A DNA stretch of 64,000 nt from Lysinimonas soli (GCF_042655435.1 NZ_JBHSMG010000002.1:124001-188000); one strand, 5' to 3'; positions 9,226 through 17,604 are shown, counted from the stretch's first letter. Numbers and translations are program-made. The notes: a model not told the origin generated them from the letters alone.

Positions 9226-9756
9226 ATGCCCGACGAGGAGGAGCTCAGCAGCGCCGAACTCCGCGCGTCGCTGCCTGTCGACAGCGATGTCGAGGTCGAC
9301 GACGTCACCCCCGCCGCCGCGCCGCAGCCCGTGCACCTGCGCCCCGCCTACGTCGGGATCGTCGCGCTCGGCGGTGCCCTCGGCACGGGCGCGCGCGAGC
9401 TGCTCTCGCTCGCCATTCCCGCGATCGGTGCCTTCCCGATGGCGATCTTCGTCATCAACCTCACCGGAGCCTTCGCCCTCGGGATCGCCCTCGAGGTGCT
9501 GTTGCGCCTCGGGCCCGACGAGGGTCATCGCCGACGGCTGCGGCTGTTCGTGGGCACGGGATTCCTGGGCGGCTACACCACCTACAGCACGCTCGCCGTC
9601 GGCACCGCCCAGGCGATCACGGGCGGCCAGGCGGCGATCGGCATCCTGTACGCCCTTCTCAGCGTGATCGCCGGGGCCGCCGCCGCCTTCGCGGGCATCG
9701 CCGTCGCCGCGGCGGGGCACCGACGACGCCTCGCCCTCAGGGCGGCGCGCCGATGA
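9226..9756 (+). CDS. crcB: CrcB/Fluc fluoride channel subunit 1 (N-terminally extended)
   Basis: Fluoride-exporting channel subunit, four transmembrane helices. 176 aa, longer than the usual 115-130 because of an acidic, non-membrane N-terminal extension of about 45 residues before AYVGIVALGGALG. Family motifs are clear: GGALGTGARELL, FVINLTGAFALG (pore-lining Asn) and GTGFLGGYTTYSTLAV. It sits directly behind the fluoride riboswitch with AGGAGG just before the ATG. Its stop overlaps the second crcB start (ATGA). In Gram-positives with paired genes the two proteins act together as an antiparallel heterodimer. Confidence 0.93.
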   Translation: MPDEEELSSAELRASLPVDSDVEVDDVTPAAAPQPVHLRPAYVGIVALGGALGTGARELLSLAIPAIGAFPMAIFVINLTGAFALGIALEVLLRLGPDEGHRRRLRLFVGTGFLGGYTTYSTLAVGTAQAITGGQAAIGILYALLSVIAGAAAAFAGIAVAAAGHRRRLALRAARR

Positions 9757-10130
9757 CCGCCCTGCTGTTCATCGCGGTGTGCGCGGCGGGGGGCATCGGC
9801 GCGGCCCTGCGGTTCGTGGTCGACGGGCTCGTCCGCGCCCGCGTGCGCACGGTGTTCCCGTTCGGCACCGCCCTGATCAACGTCACCGGTTCCCTCGTGC
9901 TGGGCTTCCTGACCGGGCTCACCCTGGGCGCGGTGCTCGCACCCGAGTGGGAGCTCATCCTCGGCACCGGGGTCATGGGCGGCTACACGACCTTCAGCAC
10001 CGCCAGCGTCGAGACCATGCGCCTGATCCAGAACCGCGAGTACCTGCCCGCGCTCGTCAACGGGCTCGGGATGCTCGTGCTCACCGTGCTCCTCGGTCTG
10101 CTCGGCCTCTGGCTGGGGTCGCTCCTCTAA
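9753..10130 (+). CDS. crcB: CrcB/Fluc fluoride channel subunit 2
   Basis: 125 aa, the standard Fluc length, with four hydrophobic helices. Motifs: AAGGIGAALRFVVDGL, FPFGTALINVTGSLVLGF and GVMGGYTTFSTASVET, the latter holding the conserved Phe/Thr/Ser fluoride track. The ATG overlaps the first crcB stop codon (ATGA), so the two subunits are translationally coupled, as expected for heterodimeric channels. Both should be under the fluoride riboswitch. Confidence 0.94.
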   Translation: MTALLFIAVCAAGGIGAALRFVVDGLVRARVRTVFPFGTALINVTGSLVLGFLTGLTLGAVLAPEWELILGTGVMGGYTTFSTASVETMRLIQNREYLPALVNGLGMLVLTVLLGLLGLWLGSLL

Positions 10131-10204
10131 CCCGCCGGGTGCCGCCGTGGCTACGCTGGGCAGGCGGGTACCGCGACTCGCGTCGATGTCGAACGGAGTG
10201 CCGG

Positions 10205-10855
10205 ATGGCCGAGCTCATTCCGATCCCCTCTCCCGGTGCTCCGCTCGTCTATGGCGACGCGGGCGACCCCGCCGTCGTCGTGCTGCACGACTGGTACGGG
10301 CGCCTTCCCTGGCTGGCGCCGTACGCCGAGGCGCTCGCCCAGCGCGGAGGGTTCCGCGTCATCGTCCCGGACCTCTACGACGGGGTCGCGACCGTCGACG
10401 CCGCGCAGGCCGAGACGCTGATGGACCAGCTGGACCGCGACTTCGCTCGAGCCGCTGTCGTCGCCGAACTCGACGCGGCGCGCGCCGCGGGGTCGCCGCG
10501 AGCCGGCATCGTCGGCTTCTCGCTGGGGGGCGGCCTGGCGCTGCAGGTCGCCCAGAGCGGAGAGGTGGATGCCGCGGTCGCCTACTACGCGACCCTCCCG
10601 TCGTCGCAGCACGGCATCATCCCCTGCCCCGTGCTGTTGCAGTTCGCCGAGTCGGACGACTGGCCCGAGACCGGCACTCCCGAGGCGTTCGTCTCGCGGC
10701 TGCGCGAGAACGGCACGCCGGTCACGCAGCACGGCTACGCCGGCACCGTGCACGGTTTCGCGAACGCGAGCATCCCCGCCCCGACCGACACGCGTGCGGC
10801 CGCCCTCGCCTTCGCTCGCACGACCACCTTCCTCGAGTCGCACCTCGCCGACTGA
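10205..10855 (+). CDS. Dienelactone hydrolase family protein (alpha/beta hydrolase)
   Basis: 216-aa soluble alpha/beta hydrolase. Begins MAELIPIPSPGAPLVYGDAG. The nucleophile elbow is GFSLGG (about residue 107); serine replaces the cysteine of true dienelactone hydrolases, so classic chlorocatechol-pathway activity is unlikely. The acid is probably in FAESDDWP and the catalytic His in TVHGFANAS, the latter matching the family's C-terminal HGF motif. No aromatic-degradation genes are nearby. The ATG is preferred over the longer open frame that overlaps crcB. Substrate unknown. Confidence 0.82.
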   Translation: MAELIPIPSPGAPLVYGDAGDPAVVVLHDWYGRLPWLAPYAEALAQRGGFRVIVPDLYDGVATVDAAQAETLMDQLDRDFARAAVVAELDAARAAGSPRAGIVGFSLGGGLALQVAQSGEVDAAVAYYATLPSSQHGIIPCPVLLQFAESDDWPETGTPEAFVSRLRENGTPVTQHGYAGTVHGFANASIPAPTDTRAAALAFARTTTFLESHLAD

Positions 10856-10892
10856 CGGCGGAGGTGCGCCTCGGATGCCGATGCCGAAAGAC

Positions 10893-10928
10893 GGAACGAC
10901 CCGCGGTCCGAAGATCGCGGGTCGTTCC
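10893..10928. terminator. Bidirectional hairpin terminator
   Basis: Perfect 13-bp stem GGAACGACCCGCG / CGCGGGTCGTTCC with a 10-nt loop, between convergent genes ending at 10855 (+) and 10947 (-). No long T run follows. Confidence 0.7.
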
Positions 10929-10946
10929 TGGGGGCCGCTGCGGCAC

Positions 10947-11222
10947 TCATCGGACCGGGACGGCGAGGCGCGCCAGGCGCTCCGCCGCGCGCTCCCGCGC
11001 CGCGCGGTCGCGTTCGGCGTCGAACCGGGCGATCGCCCGGTCGCGGGCGTCGACGCGAGCCACGTGACGCCGGCCCCAGATCACGAGAGCCAGTCCCAGT
11101 CGCAGCGCGAGGCGGTCGGCAGCGGAGCTGCGCGGCGCGACCCGCAGCGAGGGATGGTTCGCGATCGGAGCAGGGGCGACCGGCCCGGGGCTCCGTGAAG
11201 CCTCGAGAGTGGTGGTGTTCAT
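10947..11222 (-). CDS. Small basic hypothetical protein
   Basis: 91 aa, begins MNTTTLEASRSPGP. An extended Pro/Ala/Ser-rich N-terminus leads to one short hydrophobic segment (LALRLGLALVIWGRR, about 50-65) and an Arg/Ala/Asp-rich amphipathic C-terminal helix. The start has a good AGAAGGAC ribosome-binding site. I do not recognise the family. It may be a peripheral membrane or nucleic-acid-binding small protein; coding status is supported mainly by the RBS and by a terminator directly behind it. Confidence 0.5.
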   Translation of the reverse strand: MNTTTLEASRSPGPVAPAPIANHPSLRVAPRSSAADRLALRLGLALVIWGRRHVARVDARDRAIARFDAERDRAARERAAERLARLAVPVR

Positions 11223-11481
11223 GGTGTGTCCTTCTGTTCGAACGGACCGGTGGGTCCGCGCGGCGACGCTCGCGCGCGGGTTGCGAGCGAGCGTCCGTGA
11301 GGGGCGCGCACGGCCGGGTAGGCGGCGCGACGACACCGCGCAGAAGCACGTGCCGTGTGTCGGACGGGAGGGCGGACGACGGGGCGCGGAGCGCCGAGAG
11401 CCTCGGCCGAGGAATGGCCTCGTCGGCGGCGTCAGCGTCGAACGGATGACCGTCGAGCGGATGACGCGGGTCGGCGAACGC

Positions 11482-11562
11482 CTATGCGGCGGTGGGAACG
11501 ACGGCGCCGACGAGGCAGGCCTTCACTGCGCGCGTACGGCGCGTCATGAGTGTGTTCATCAT
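11482..11562 (-). CDS. Possible 26-aa small protein or leader peptide
   Basis: Double ATG start reading MMNTLMTRRTRAVKACLVG then AVVPTAA and a stop, preceded by a strong GAGAGGAGG ribosome-binding site 9 nt upstream. Four basic residues precede a short hydrophobic tail. It lies in the gap between the helicase gene and the 91-aa ORF on the same strand. Both small ORFs begin with the same residues (MNT). Too short to judge by codon use. Confidence 0.35.
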   Translation of the reverse strand: MMNTLMTRRTRAVKACLVGAVVPTAA

Positions 11563-11678
11563 GGGAATCGGCCTCCTCTCGTTGTCGGCGTGAACCCCCA
11601 CCGTAGCGGGGCGGCCCAGCGGAAGGCAACAGGAAAACGAGGAAAGGTGTCCAGTTCGAGACGATTGGCCCCGTCGGG

Positions 11679-12989
11679 TCACGACGTCGCTGACTGCGCC
11701 GCCGCGATCCCGGGCAGCGCGACCGCCTTGCTCATGAATCGGGTCACGTTCTCGTCGACGATGATGTCGCTCGGCCGCAGTGGCCGCGTGAGGTAGAGGC
11801 CCTCGAGCGCCGTGATCCGGCTGAGCGCCACGTAGGTCTGCCCGGGAGCGAAGCTGCGCTGCCCGAGGTCGACGATCGCGCGGTCGTAGCTCTTGCCCTG
11901 CGACTTGTGGATGGTGACCGCCCACGCCAGCCGCAACGGGAACTGCGTGAACTCGGCGACGACATCCTTGTTGAGCGTCTTGGTCGCCGCGGAGTAGCTG
12001 TAGCGGTACCGCTCCCAGGTGGCGGGGCGCACCTCGTGGCGTTCGCCGTCGATCTCGACCGTCACCGTGTCGGCGATCTTGACGACCTCGCCGATGGTGC
12101 CGTTCACCCAGCGGCCGTCGCCGCCGCTGTCGTTGCGCAGGAACATCACCTGCGCGCCGACCTTCAGTTCGAGCTTCTCGTCGGCCGGGTACGCGCGCCC
12201 GCCGAACTCGCCGCTGACCTCGGCGACCGCCGAGAGGGAGCGCCCGGGCAGCTTCGCGAGCGCCGCGGCGTTGATGCGGGTCACCGTCGCGTTCGTGGTG
12301 GCGAGCGTGATCGCGCCCTCGCTCGGGGCGGGCCGTGCGCCGACGTCGTTGAGGCGCTGCGCCATCTCGGCCGTGACCACTCCGTGCCGCACCGCCGTCA
12401 GCAGCTTCTTGAACTCCAGCTCGTGCTGCCGGTGGATGGTCGCCAGCTCGTAGATCGTCAGCTCGGCCTCGTCCCAGACCCGGGCGTCGAAGAACCACAT
12501 CGAGCGGTAGCGATCGGCGAAGTACGCGCGCTCCTCGGGGTCGCCCGGCACCGGCGCGAGCTGGAAGGGGTCACCGAACAGCACCAGCTGCACCCCGCCG
12601 AACGCCTCGTGCGGTCGCTGGCGAGCCTGGCGCAGGCTGCGGTCGATGGCATCCAGCAGATCGGCGTTGACCATCGACACCTCGTCGATGACCAGGGTGT
12701 CGATCGCGTTCAAGAGCTTGCGCACCTCGGGGCCCTGTTCGATCGCGTGGTCGGCGATGACGCCGATCGGCAGGCGGAACAGCGAGTGGATGGTCTGGCC
12801 GCCCACATTGAGGGCGGCGACCCCGGTGGGGGCGGCGATCACCACGTTCTTGGACGTGTTCCACGACAGGTGCTCGAGCAGGGTCGACTTGCCGGTGCCG
12901 GCGCGGCCCGTGACGAAGATGTGCGCCCTGCTGTTCTCGATCGCGCCGAACACGGCCGCCTGCTCGGGCGACAGCACGGGCAGCGACAC
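11679..12989 (-). CDS. PIF1/RecD-like superfamily 1B DNA helicase
   Basis: 436-aa ATP-dependent 5'-3' DNA helicase of the PIF1-like group. Walker A: VTGRAGTGKSTLL (about residue 27-39). Motif Ia: VIAAPTGVAALNVGGQTIHS. Walker B: DTLVIDEVSMVNADLLDAID. Motif III: VLFGDPFQLAPVPG. C-terminal motifs V and VI: LAWAVTIHKSQGKSYD and GQTYVALSRITALEGLYL. It stands alone with no recBCD partner, so roles in G-quadruplex, replication or repair processing are inferred only from the family. Confidence 0.9.
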   Translation of the reverse strand: MSLPVLSPEQAAVFGAIENSRAHIFVTGRAGTGKSTLLEHLSWNTSKNVVIAAPTGVAALNVGGQTIHSLFRLPIGVIADHAIEQGPEVRKLLNAIDTLVIDEVSMVNADLLDAIDRSLRQARQRPHEAFGGVQLVLFGDPFQLAPVPGDPEERAYFADRYRSMWFFDARVWDEAELTIYELATIHRQHELEFKKLLTAVRHGVVTAEMAQRLNDVGARPAPSEGAITLATTNATVTRINAAALAKLPGRSLSAVAEVSGEFGGRAYPADEKLELKVGAQVMFLRNDSGGDGRWVNGTIGEVVKIADTVTVEIDGERHEVRPATWERYRYSYSAATKTLNKDVVAEFTQFPLRLAWAVTIHKSQGKSYDRAIVDLGQRSFAPGQTYVALSRITALEGLYLTRPLRPSDIIVDENVTRFMSKAVALPGIAAAQSATS

Positions 12990-13096
12990 GATCCTCCAGA
13001 GCGACAGGGGTGGATGTCGTCGCTCGCGCGCGGCCGACGATTCACCCTAACCGCGCCGTCGGGATGACGCGGGCAACTGTCCCTAGGATTCACCTC

Positions 13097-14068
13097 ATGC
13101 GGCGCACCCTCCTTCCCTGGGTCGTGGCATTCGGGATCGCGGTGCTGGGCGCGGTGGGCACGGTCGCGACCCTGAACGCGACGCTGTTCGGGCCCGGCGC
13201 GTTCGTGCAGGTCTACCTGGATGCCCTGGCCCGCGGCGACGCGTCCGACGCCCTGTCGCTGCCCGGGGTCGACGCGGGCGGCCGGGCGGCCGGCGCGAGC
13301 ACCGCGCTGCTGCGGGACGGCGCCCTGGCGGGGCTGAGCGACATCCACCAGACCGGTGACGAATCGCGCGCCGGCGACCGCTGGATCACCTTCGATTGGA
13401 CCTCGCCGCACGGTTCCGGCACCACCACCTTCCAGGTGAAGCGCATCGGCACGCGCTTCGGCCTCTTTCCGGAGTGGGGATTCGCGGTGAGCCCGGTGGC
13501 CACGGTCTCGCTCGCGGTCGAGCACGACCCGCACTTCACGGTCAACGGCGCCGCCGAGGTGTCGGCGACGACGTCGAACGCGCCCTCGGACTACGCAGTT
13601 CTCGTGCCGGGCTCGTACACCTTCGCGCACGGCAGTCGCTACCTCACCGCGACCCCGCGGCTCGTGCTCGCCGACACGGTCGGCCAGAATCTCTCGGTTC
13701 AGGTCGACATCCAGGCGAACGCGCGGTTCGTCGCGGCGGTCGACGCTCGCTTGCGCGCACAGCTCACGGCGTGCGCGAAGCAGACGGTGCTGTTCCCGAC
13801 CGGATGCCCGTTCGGCCAGGCGATCGACAACCGGGTCTCGTCGGCCCCGGCATGGTCGATCGTGAGCTACCCGACGACCCGCATCGAGCCGGGCGCGGAA
13901 TTCGGCAGCTGGGTGGTGCCCGGCGTGGCGGGAACCGCCCACCTCAGGGTGTCGGTGACCTCGCTCTACGACGGGAAGGTCACGACCTTCGACCAGGACG
14001 TGCCGTTCCAGCTGAGGGCGCGGCTCGCCTTCGGCGCCGACGGCTCGATCACCGTCGACCTGCGCTGA
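13097..14068 (+). CDS. Membrane-anchored hypothetical protein
   Basis: 323 aa. A short basic N-terminus and one hydrophobic helix (about 5-27, LLPWVVAFGIAVLGAVGTVA) precede a large extracytoplasmic domain. I do not recognise the family. After the helix comes a helical NTF2-like segment (FVQVYLDALARGDASDALSL), then beta-rich repeats. Two cysteines (LTACAKQ, PTGCPFG) are spaced as if forming a disulfide. It is divergent from the PIF1-like helicase and ends before the inverted repeat at 14129-14210. The ATG at 13097 is chosen because it starts directly at the signal anchor. Confidence 0.72.
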   Translation: MRRTLLPWVVAFGIAVLGAVGTVATLNATLFGPGAFVQVYLDALARGDASDALSLPGVDAGGRAAGASTALLRDGALAGLSDIHQTGDESRAGDRWITFDWTSPHGSGTTTFQVKRIGTRFGLFPEWGFAVSPVATVSLAVEHDPHFTVNGAAEVSATTSNAPSDYAVLVPGSYTFAHGSRYLTATPRLVLADTVGQNLSVQVDIQANARFVAAVDARLRAQLTACAKQTVLFPTGCPFGQAIDNRVSSAPAWSIVSYPTTRIEPGAEFGSWVVPGVAGTAHLRVSVTSLYDGKVTTFDQDVPFQLRARLAFGADGSITVDLR

Positions 14069-14128
14069 CGCGCCGCGCGCGCCCGCGCCCGCCCCGCCGG
14101 CCGCCGGCCGCCTGCTCGACGCGCGGGT

Positions 14129-14210
14129 GCCAAATGAAGGAGATCGCCCGCCGGAAGCCCTCCGCCGCCCGGGTTCCGGCATCCTGACCCGCAGATCTCC
14201 TTCATTTGGC
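14129..14210. repeat. 17-bp perfect inverted repeat between convergent genes
   Basis: Arms GCCAAATGAAGGAGATC (14129-14145) and GATCTCCTTCATTTGGC (14194-14210) with a 48-nt spacer. The arms are far less GC-rich than the surroundings and each contains ATG AAG GAG ATC read outward-in from its own strand. They lie in the 197-nt gap between convergent genes, where a terminator is expected, but the long spacer is unusual for one. It could be a REP-like or small non-autonomous mobile repeat. Confidence 0.75.
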
Positions 14211-14265
14211 GTCGTGGCGTGGGACTCGGCCCCGTGTCCGCCCGCCCGCGGGACTCGCGGCGGGC

Positions 14266-16233
14266 TCAGCGCCGGGGATCGCGGCCGGCCAACATCGCGT
14301 TGTACGCCTCGAGTTCGGCATCGCCGTCGCGGTCGGCGGCACGATCGCGACGCTTGGCCTCGCGCGTGTCGCTGCGGCTCCACAGCACGGCCACGATGAT
14401 CGCGAGACTCACGGTCGGGATCTCGCCCACGCTCCAGGCGATCCCGCCCGCCGCCTGCTGATCCTGCAGCGGCGTGGCACCCCAGTTGCGCCCCATCGCC
14501 CCGTACCAGTCCGACAGGAACAGCCCCGTGTTCGAGATCATCGCCAGGCCGAAGAAGGCGTGCAGGGCCATCGTGGCGAGCAGCAGGATGAGCCGCAGCG
14601 GGTACGGCGCCTGGTTGCCGACCGGGTCGATGCCGACCAGGGTCTGCACGAAGAGGTAACCCACGATGAGGAAGTGGATGGTCATCCACTCGTGGCCGAC
14701 ATGGTCGGTCGTCGCCCAGCGGAACAGCGAGGAGTAGTAGAACACCCAGAGCGACGCGGCGAACAATCCGGCGGCGACCAGCGGGTGCGTCAGCACGCGC
14801 GCGACACGCGAATGGACGAGCAGCAGGATCCACTCGCGAGCCCCGCGGCTGCCGTCATCCCGCTTCCTGATCGTGCGCAGCGCGAGCGTGACCGGCGCGC
14901 CGAGCACCAGGAACACCGGGATCGCCATCGTCAGCAGCATGTGCCCGAGCATGTGCTCGCTGAACAGGAACTGCTCGTAGACGTTGATCGACCCGTTCGT
15001 CACCCAGAGCAGCACGACCATGCCCGAGACCCAGAGCACGGTGCGGTGCCACGGCCAGACGTCGCCGCGGCGGCGCAGTCGCACGACGCCCGCGAGGTAG
15101 AAGAACACCGCGAAGAACACGACGAGCGCCCAGAGCAGGTCGAGGTTCCAGGCGGTGATGAACTTGGCGGCGTCCAACGGCGGCGGCAGCGCCTTGCCGG
15201 TGAGGTATTCGGCCGGCGTGGTGTTCTGCAGCGTGGATGCCGACACGGCATCCACGGGCGGCGGCGAGACCGCGAGCGCCGAGGCCACGCCCTCCGCGAT
15301 CCCCATGAAGGCCAACTCGGCCGTCGCCAGCGCCCAGAACAGTCGACGGGTCGCGCCGCGCGTCAACCGGCCGATGATGAGTCGCCGGTAGAGCGCGCCG
15401 AACAGGCCGAGCGCACCCAGGGCCGTCACCTTGACGAGCACCAGGATGCCGTACGGCGTGAGCAGATTGGGCAGCTCGCCGAGGCGGATCGCCGCGTTCA
15501 CGGTGCCCGAGGCCGCGACGACCAGGAAGGCGATCAGCGCGATCGTCGAGTACCGCGGCAGCACCGCGGCCATCCGCTCGGGGCTCAGGGTGTTCCGCAG
15601 CAGCACGAGCGTCAGCAGCCCGCCCAGCCAGAAGCCCGCGAACAGCACGTGCAGCCAGATCGCCGTGATCGCCTGATCGTGGCTCGCGGTGTCGCCGGCG
15701 TGGCCCTGCTGCGAGAGCGGAATCAACCCGATCACCGCGAGCACCGTCACGAGCCCCAGCACCGTCACATTGCGAACCGCGAAGCACAGCACCGTGATGG
15801 CGGCGCCGAGCAGGGTGGTCCAGAGCCAGGCGCGTCCCTCGGGCTGCGTCGTGAGGTACTGCCCCAGGCCCTGCCCGTAGGAGTTCGACAGGCTCGGCGC
15901 GGCATAGCTCGAACTCGAGAAGACGAAGACACAGGATGCCGCCGCCGCGACCGTCCAGACCGCGGCGCCCGCCGCAGCGACATCGAGGGCGCGGGCGAAC
16001 TCCCGCTCGGCGGGGCTCAGCGCGAACACCGCGAGCGCGAGCGCGCCGATCGCCAGCGCGATCCCCAGATCGACGATGAGCTTCGCGATCGGAACCCCGT
16101 AGCGCACCACGGCACCCGGGTCGATCGCGATCGGGGCGTTGGCTCCGCCGCCGACGGCGAGGGCGGCGAGCAGCGCGGCGAAAGCGAGCACCAGCAGGAC
16201 CGCCGGCGCAGCGACCTTCGCGACGCGTTGCAC
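14266..16233 (-). CDS. CopD-CtaG fusion: copper resistance / cytochrome c oxidase assembly membrane protein
   Basis: 655-aa polytopic membrane protein. Residues 1 to about 330 form a CopD-like copper-import domain (HAGDTASHDQAITAIWLHVLFAGFWLGG with conserved His). Residues about 360-630 form a caa3-type CtaG domain (WPWHRTVLW, NVYEQFLFSEHMLGHMLLTM, TTDHVGHEWMTIHFLIVGY) rich in membrane His/Met residues that could carry copper to cytochrome c oxidase. This fusion is common in actinobacteria. The charged C-terminus is cytoplasmic. It stands alone here, convergent with the anchored protein and downstream of HU on the same strand. Confidence 0.88.
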   Translation of the reverse strand: MQRVAKVAAPAVLLVLAFAALLAALAVGGGANAPIAIDPGAVVRYGVPIAKLIVDLGIALAIGALALAVFALSPAEREFARALDVAAAGAAVWTVAAAASCVFVFSSSSYAAPSLSNSYGQGLGQYLTTQPEGRAWLWTTLLGAAITVLCFAVRNVTVLGLVTVLAVIGLIPLSQQGHAGDTASHDQAITAIWLHVLFAGFWLGGLLTLVLLRNTLSPERMAAVLPRYSTIALIAFLVVAASGTVNAAIRLGELPNLLTPYGILVLVKVTALGALGLFGALYRRLIIGRLTRGATRRLFWALATAELAFMGIAEGVASALAVSPPPVDAVSASTLQNTTPAEYLTGKALPPPLDAAKFITAWNLDLLWALVVFFAVFFYLAGVVRLRRRGDVWPWHRTVLWVSGMVVLLWVTNGSINVYEQFLFSEHMLGHMLLTMAIPVFLVLGAPVTLALRTIRKRDDGSRGAREWILLLVHSRVARVLTHPLVAAGLFAASLWVFYYSSLFRWATTDHVGHEWMTIHFLIVGYLFVQTLVGIDPVGNQAPYPLRLILLLATMALHAFFGLAMISNTGLFLSDWYGAMGRNWGATPLQDQQAAGGIAWSVGEIPTVSLAIIVAVLWSRSDTREAKRRDRAADRDGDAELEAYNAMLAGRDPRR

Positions 16234-16297
16234 CGTACGAGCGTATTCGAGTCAGGCCCAGGGAACGGTGGGAGGAGGCCCGCCCCGAGACGACGAA

Positions 16298-16325
16298 GGG
16301 CGTCAGACCCGAAGGTCTGACGCCC
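16298..16325 (-). terminator. Terminator behind HU gene
   Basis: Perfect 12-bp stem GGGCGTCAGACC / GGTCTGACGCCC closed by a CGAA tetraloop, 30 nt after the HU stop codon. Confidence 0.75.
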
Positions 16326-16354
16326 GAGCGTCAGAACTGCCGACTACGTGATGA

Positions 16355-16642
16355 CTACTTGGCGGCGGCCTTGAGCTTGCTGCCGGCCGAGATCTTCACG
16401 CCGTACCCGGCGGCGATGTGGATCGTCTCGCCCGTGGCGGGGTTGCGGCCCTCGCGAGCGGCACGGTGCGTGCGCTCGACGCTGAGCCAGCCCGGGATGC
16501 TGACCTTGGTGCCCTCGCCGACCGACTTGGCCAGAACGGCGAAGAGAGCGTCGAAGACCCCGGAGACGGCGGCCTGGCTCTGGCCCGAGTCGGCGGCGAC
16601 CGCGGCCACGAGATCGTTCTTGTTGAGTGACTTGTCAGCCAT
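16355..16642 (-). CDS. hup: HU-family DNA-binding protein
   Basis: Nucleoid-associated DNA-bending protein. 95 aa starting MADKSLNKNDLVAAVAADSG, with GAGGAGG 8 nt upstream; a longer open frame upstream is rejected for lack of family similarity. The HU signature GRNPATGETIHI lies at the start of the DNA-binding arm (about 66-77), and the basic C-terminus KISAGSKLKAAAK completes the fold. It lacks the long Lys/Ala tail found in some mycobacterial HU proteins. It is monocistronic, with a terminator behind it. Confidence 0.95.
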   Translation of the reverse strand: MADKSLNKNDLVAAVAADSGQSQAAVSGVFDALFAVLAKSVGEGTKVSIPGWLSVERTHRAAREGRNPATGETIHIAAGYGVKISAGSKLKAAAK

Positions 16643-16806
16643 GAGTGTCCTCCTCGGACCTAGTGCGTTTTCGTGTGGCATGTGTGGCCCGAAGCGTCGC
16701 GCCCCTGAACCGCCCCTGAAACTAGCAGTAAATACCGGCATTTCCGGGCAGGACGGCGCGGTGAGCCTGATCCGGGGAAAACTCGCAGATTCTGTCGCGC
16801 AGACGA

Positions 16807-16842
16807 GAAGAGGGGCTTCGGATCGCTCCGGAGCCCCTCTTC
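16807..16842 (-). terminator. Terminator behind rpsN
   Basis: 16-bp stem GAAGAGGGGCTTCGGA / TCCGGAGCCCCTCTTC (one G-U pair) with a 4-nt loop, 26 nt after the rpsN stop codon, closing the rpmB-rpmG-rpsN transcript. Confidence 0.8.
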
Positions 16843-16867
16843 GCCATGCGAAGCCGTCAGTCGACGA

Positions 16868-17172
16868 CTACCAGCTGGACTTCGTGATGCCGGGCAGCTC
16901 GCCTCGGTGGGCCATGTCACGGAAGCGGATGCGCGAGACACCGAACTTCGTGAGCACACCACGGGGGCGGCCGTCGATGGCGTCGCGGTTGCGCAGGCGC
17001 ACCGGCGAGGCGTTGCGCGGTAGCTTCTGCAGGCCCACGCGAGCGGCCTCGCGGGACTCGTCGGTGCCCGCCGGGTCGACGAGCGCCTTCTTCAGCTCCA
17101 GTCGTTTCGCGGCGTACCGCTCGACGATCACGGCGCGCTGGTTGTTGCGCGCGATCTTGCTCTTCTTGGCCA

Positions 17173-17173
<1 letters not shown>
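16868..17173 (-). CDS. rpsN: 30S ribosomal protein S14, zinc-independent long form
   Basis: 101-aa S14 with no cysteines, so it lacks the CxxC zinc knuckle of the short (61-aa) form. Family residues: MAKKSKIARNNQRA at the start, RNRDAIDGRPRGVLTKFG in the core, and AHRGELPGITKSSW at the end. Its ATG overlaps the rpmG stop (TAATG). It is last in rpmB-rpmG-rpsN, downstream of zur and znuACB on the same strand. The cysteine-free paralogue beside zinc uptake genes parallels the Zur-controlled set of mycobacteria. Confidence 0.96.
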
Positions 17174-17342
<169 letters not shown>

Positions 17343-17343
<1 letters not shown>

Positions 17344-17579
17344 CAGATCTTCTCCCCACGAGCCAGGATGTCTTTGACTACCGACTCGATACCCCGCACA
17401 TCGATCACCTTGATGCCCTTGGCGGACACGTTCAGGGTGACGCTGCGACGAAGCGACGGGACGTAGTAGGTCTTCTTCTGCACGTTCGGGTCGAAGCGGC
17501 GCTTCGTCCGGCGGTGCGAGTGCGAGATGTTGTGTCCGAAGCCGGGAACGGCTCCGGTCACCTGGCACACTGCTGCCAT
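17343..17579 (-). CDS. rpmB: 50S ribosomal protein L28
   Basis: 78 aa, begins MAAVCQVTGAVPGFGHNISH, followed by RRTKRRFDPNVQKKTYYVPS and a C-terminal helix VIDVRGIESVVKDILARG. Only one cysteine is present, so no zinc-binding CxxC pairs are possible. First gene of rpmB-rpmG-rpsN, 164 nt downstream of zur; a palindromic hairpin lies 26 nt upstream of the start codon. Confidence 0.96.
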
Positions 17580-17604
17580 GGTTTCATTCCTTCTCTGATT
17601 TACC

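Noticed and set aside
12839..14833. 664-codon minus-strand open frame
   Set aside because: Crosses the helicase start, the anchored-protein gene and part of CopD-CtaG in the wrong frames; Arg-rich antisense.
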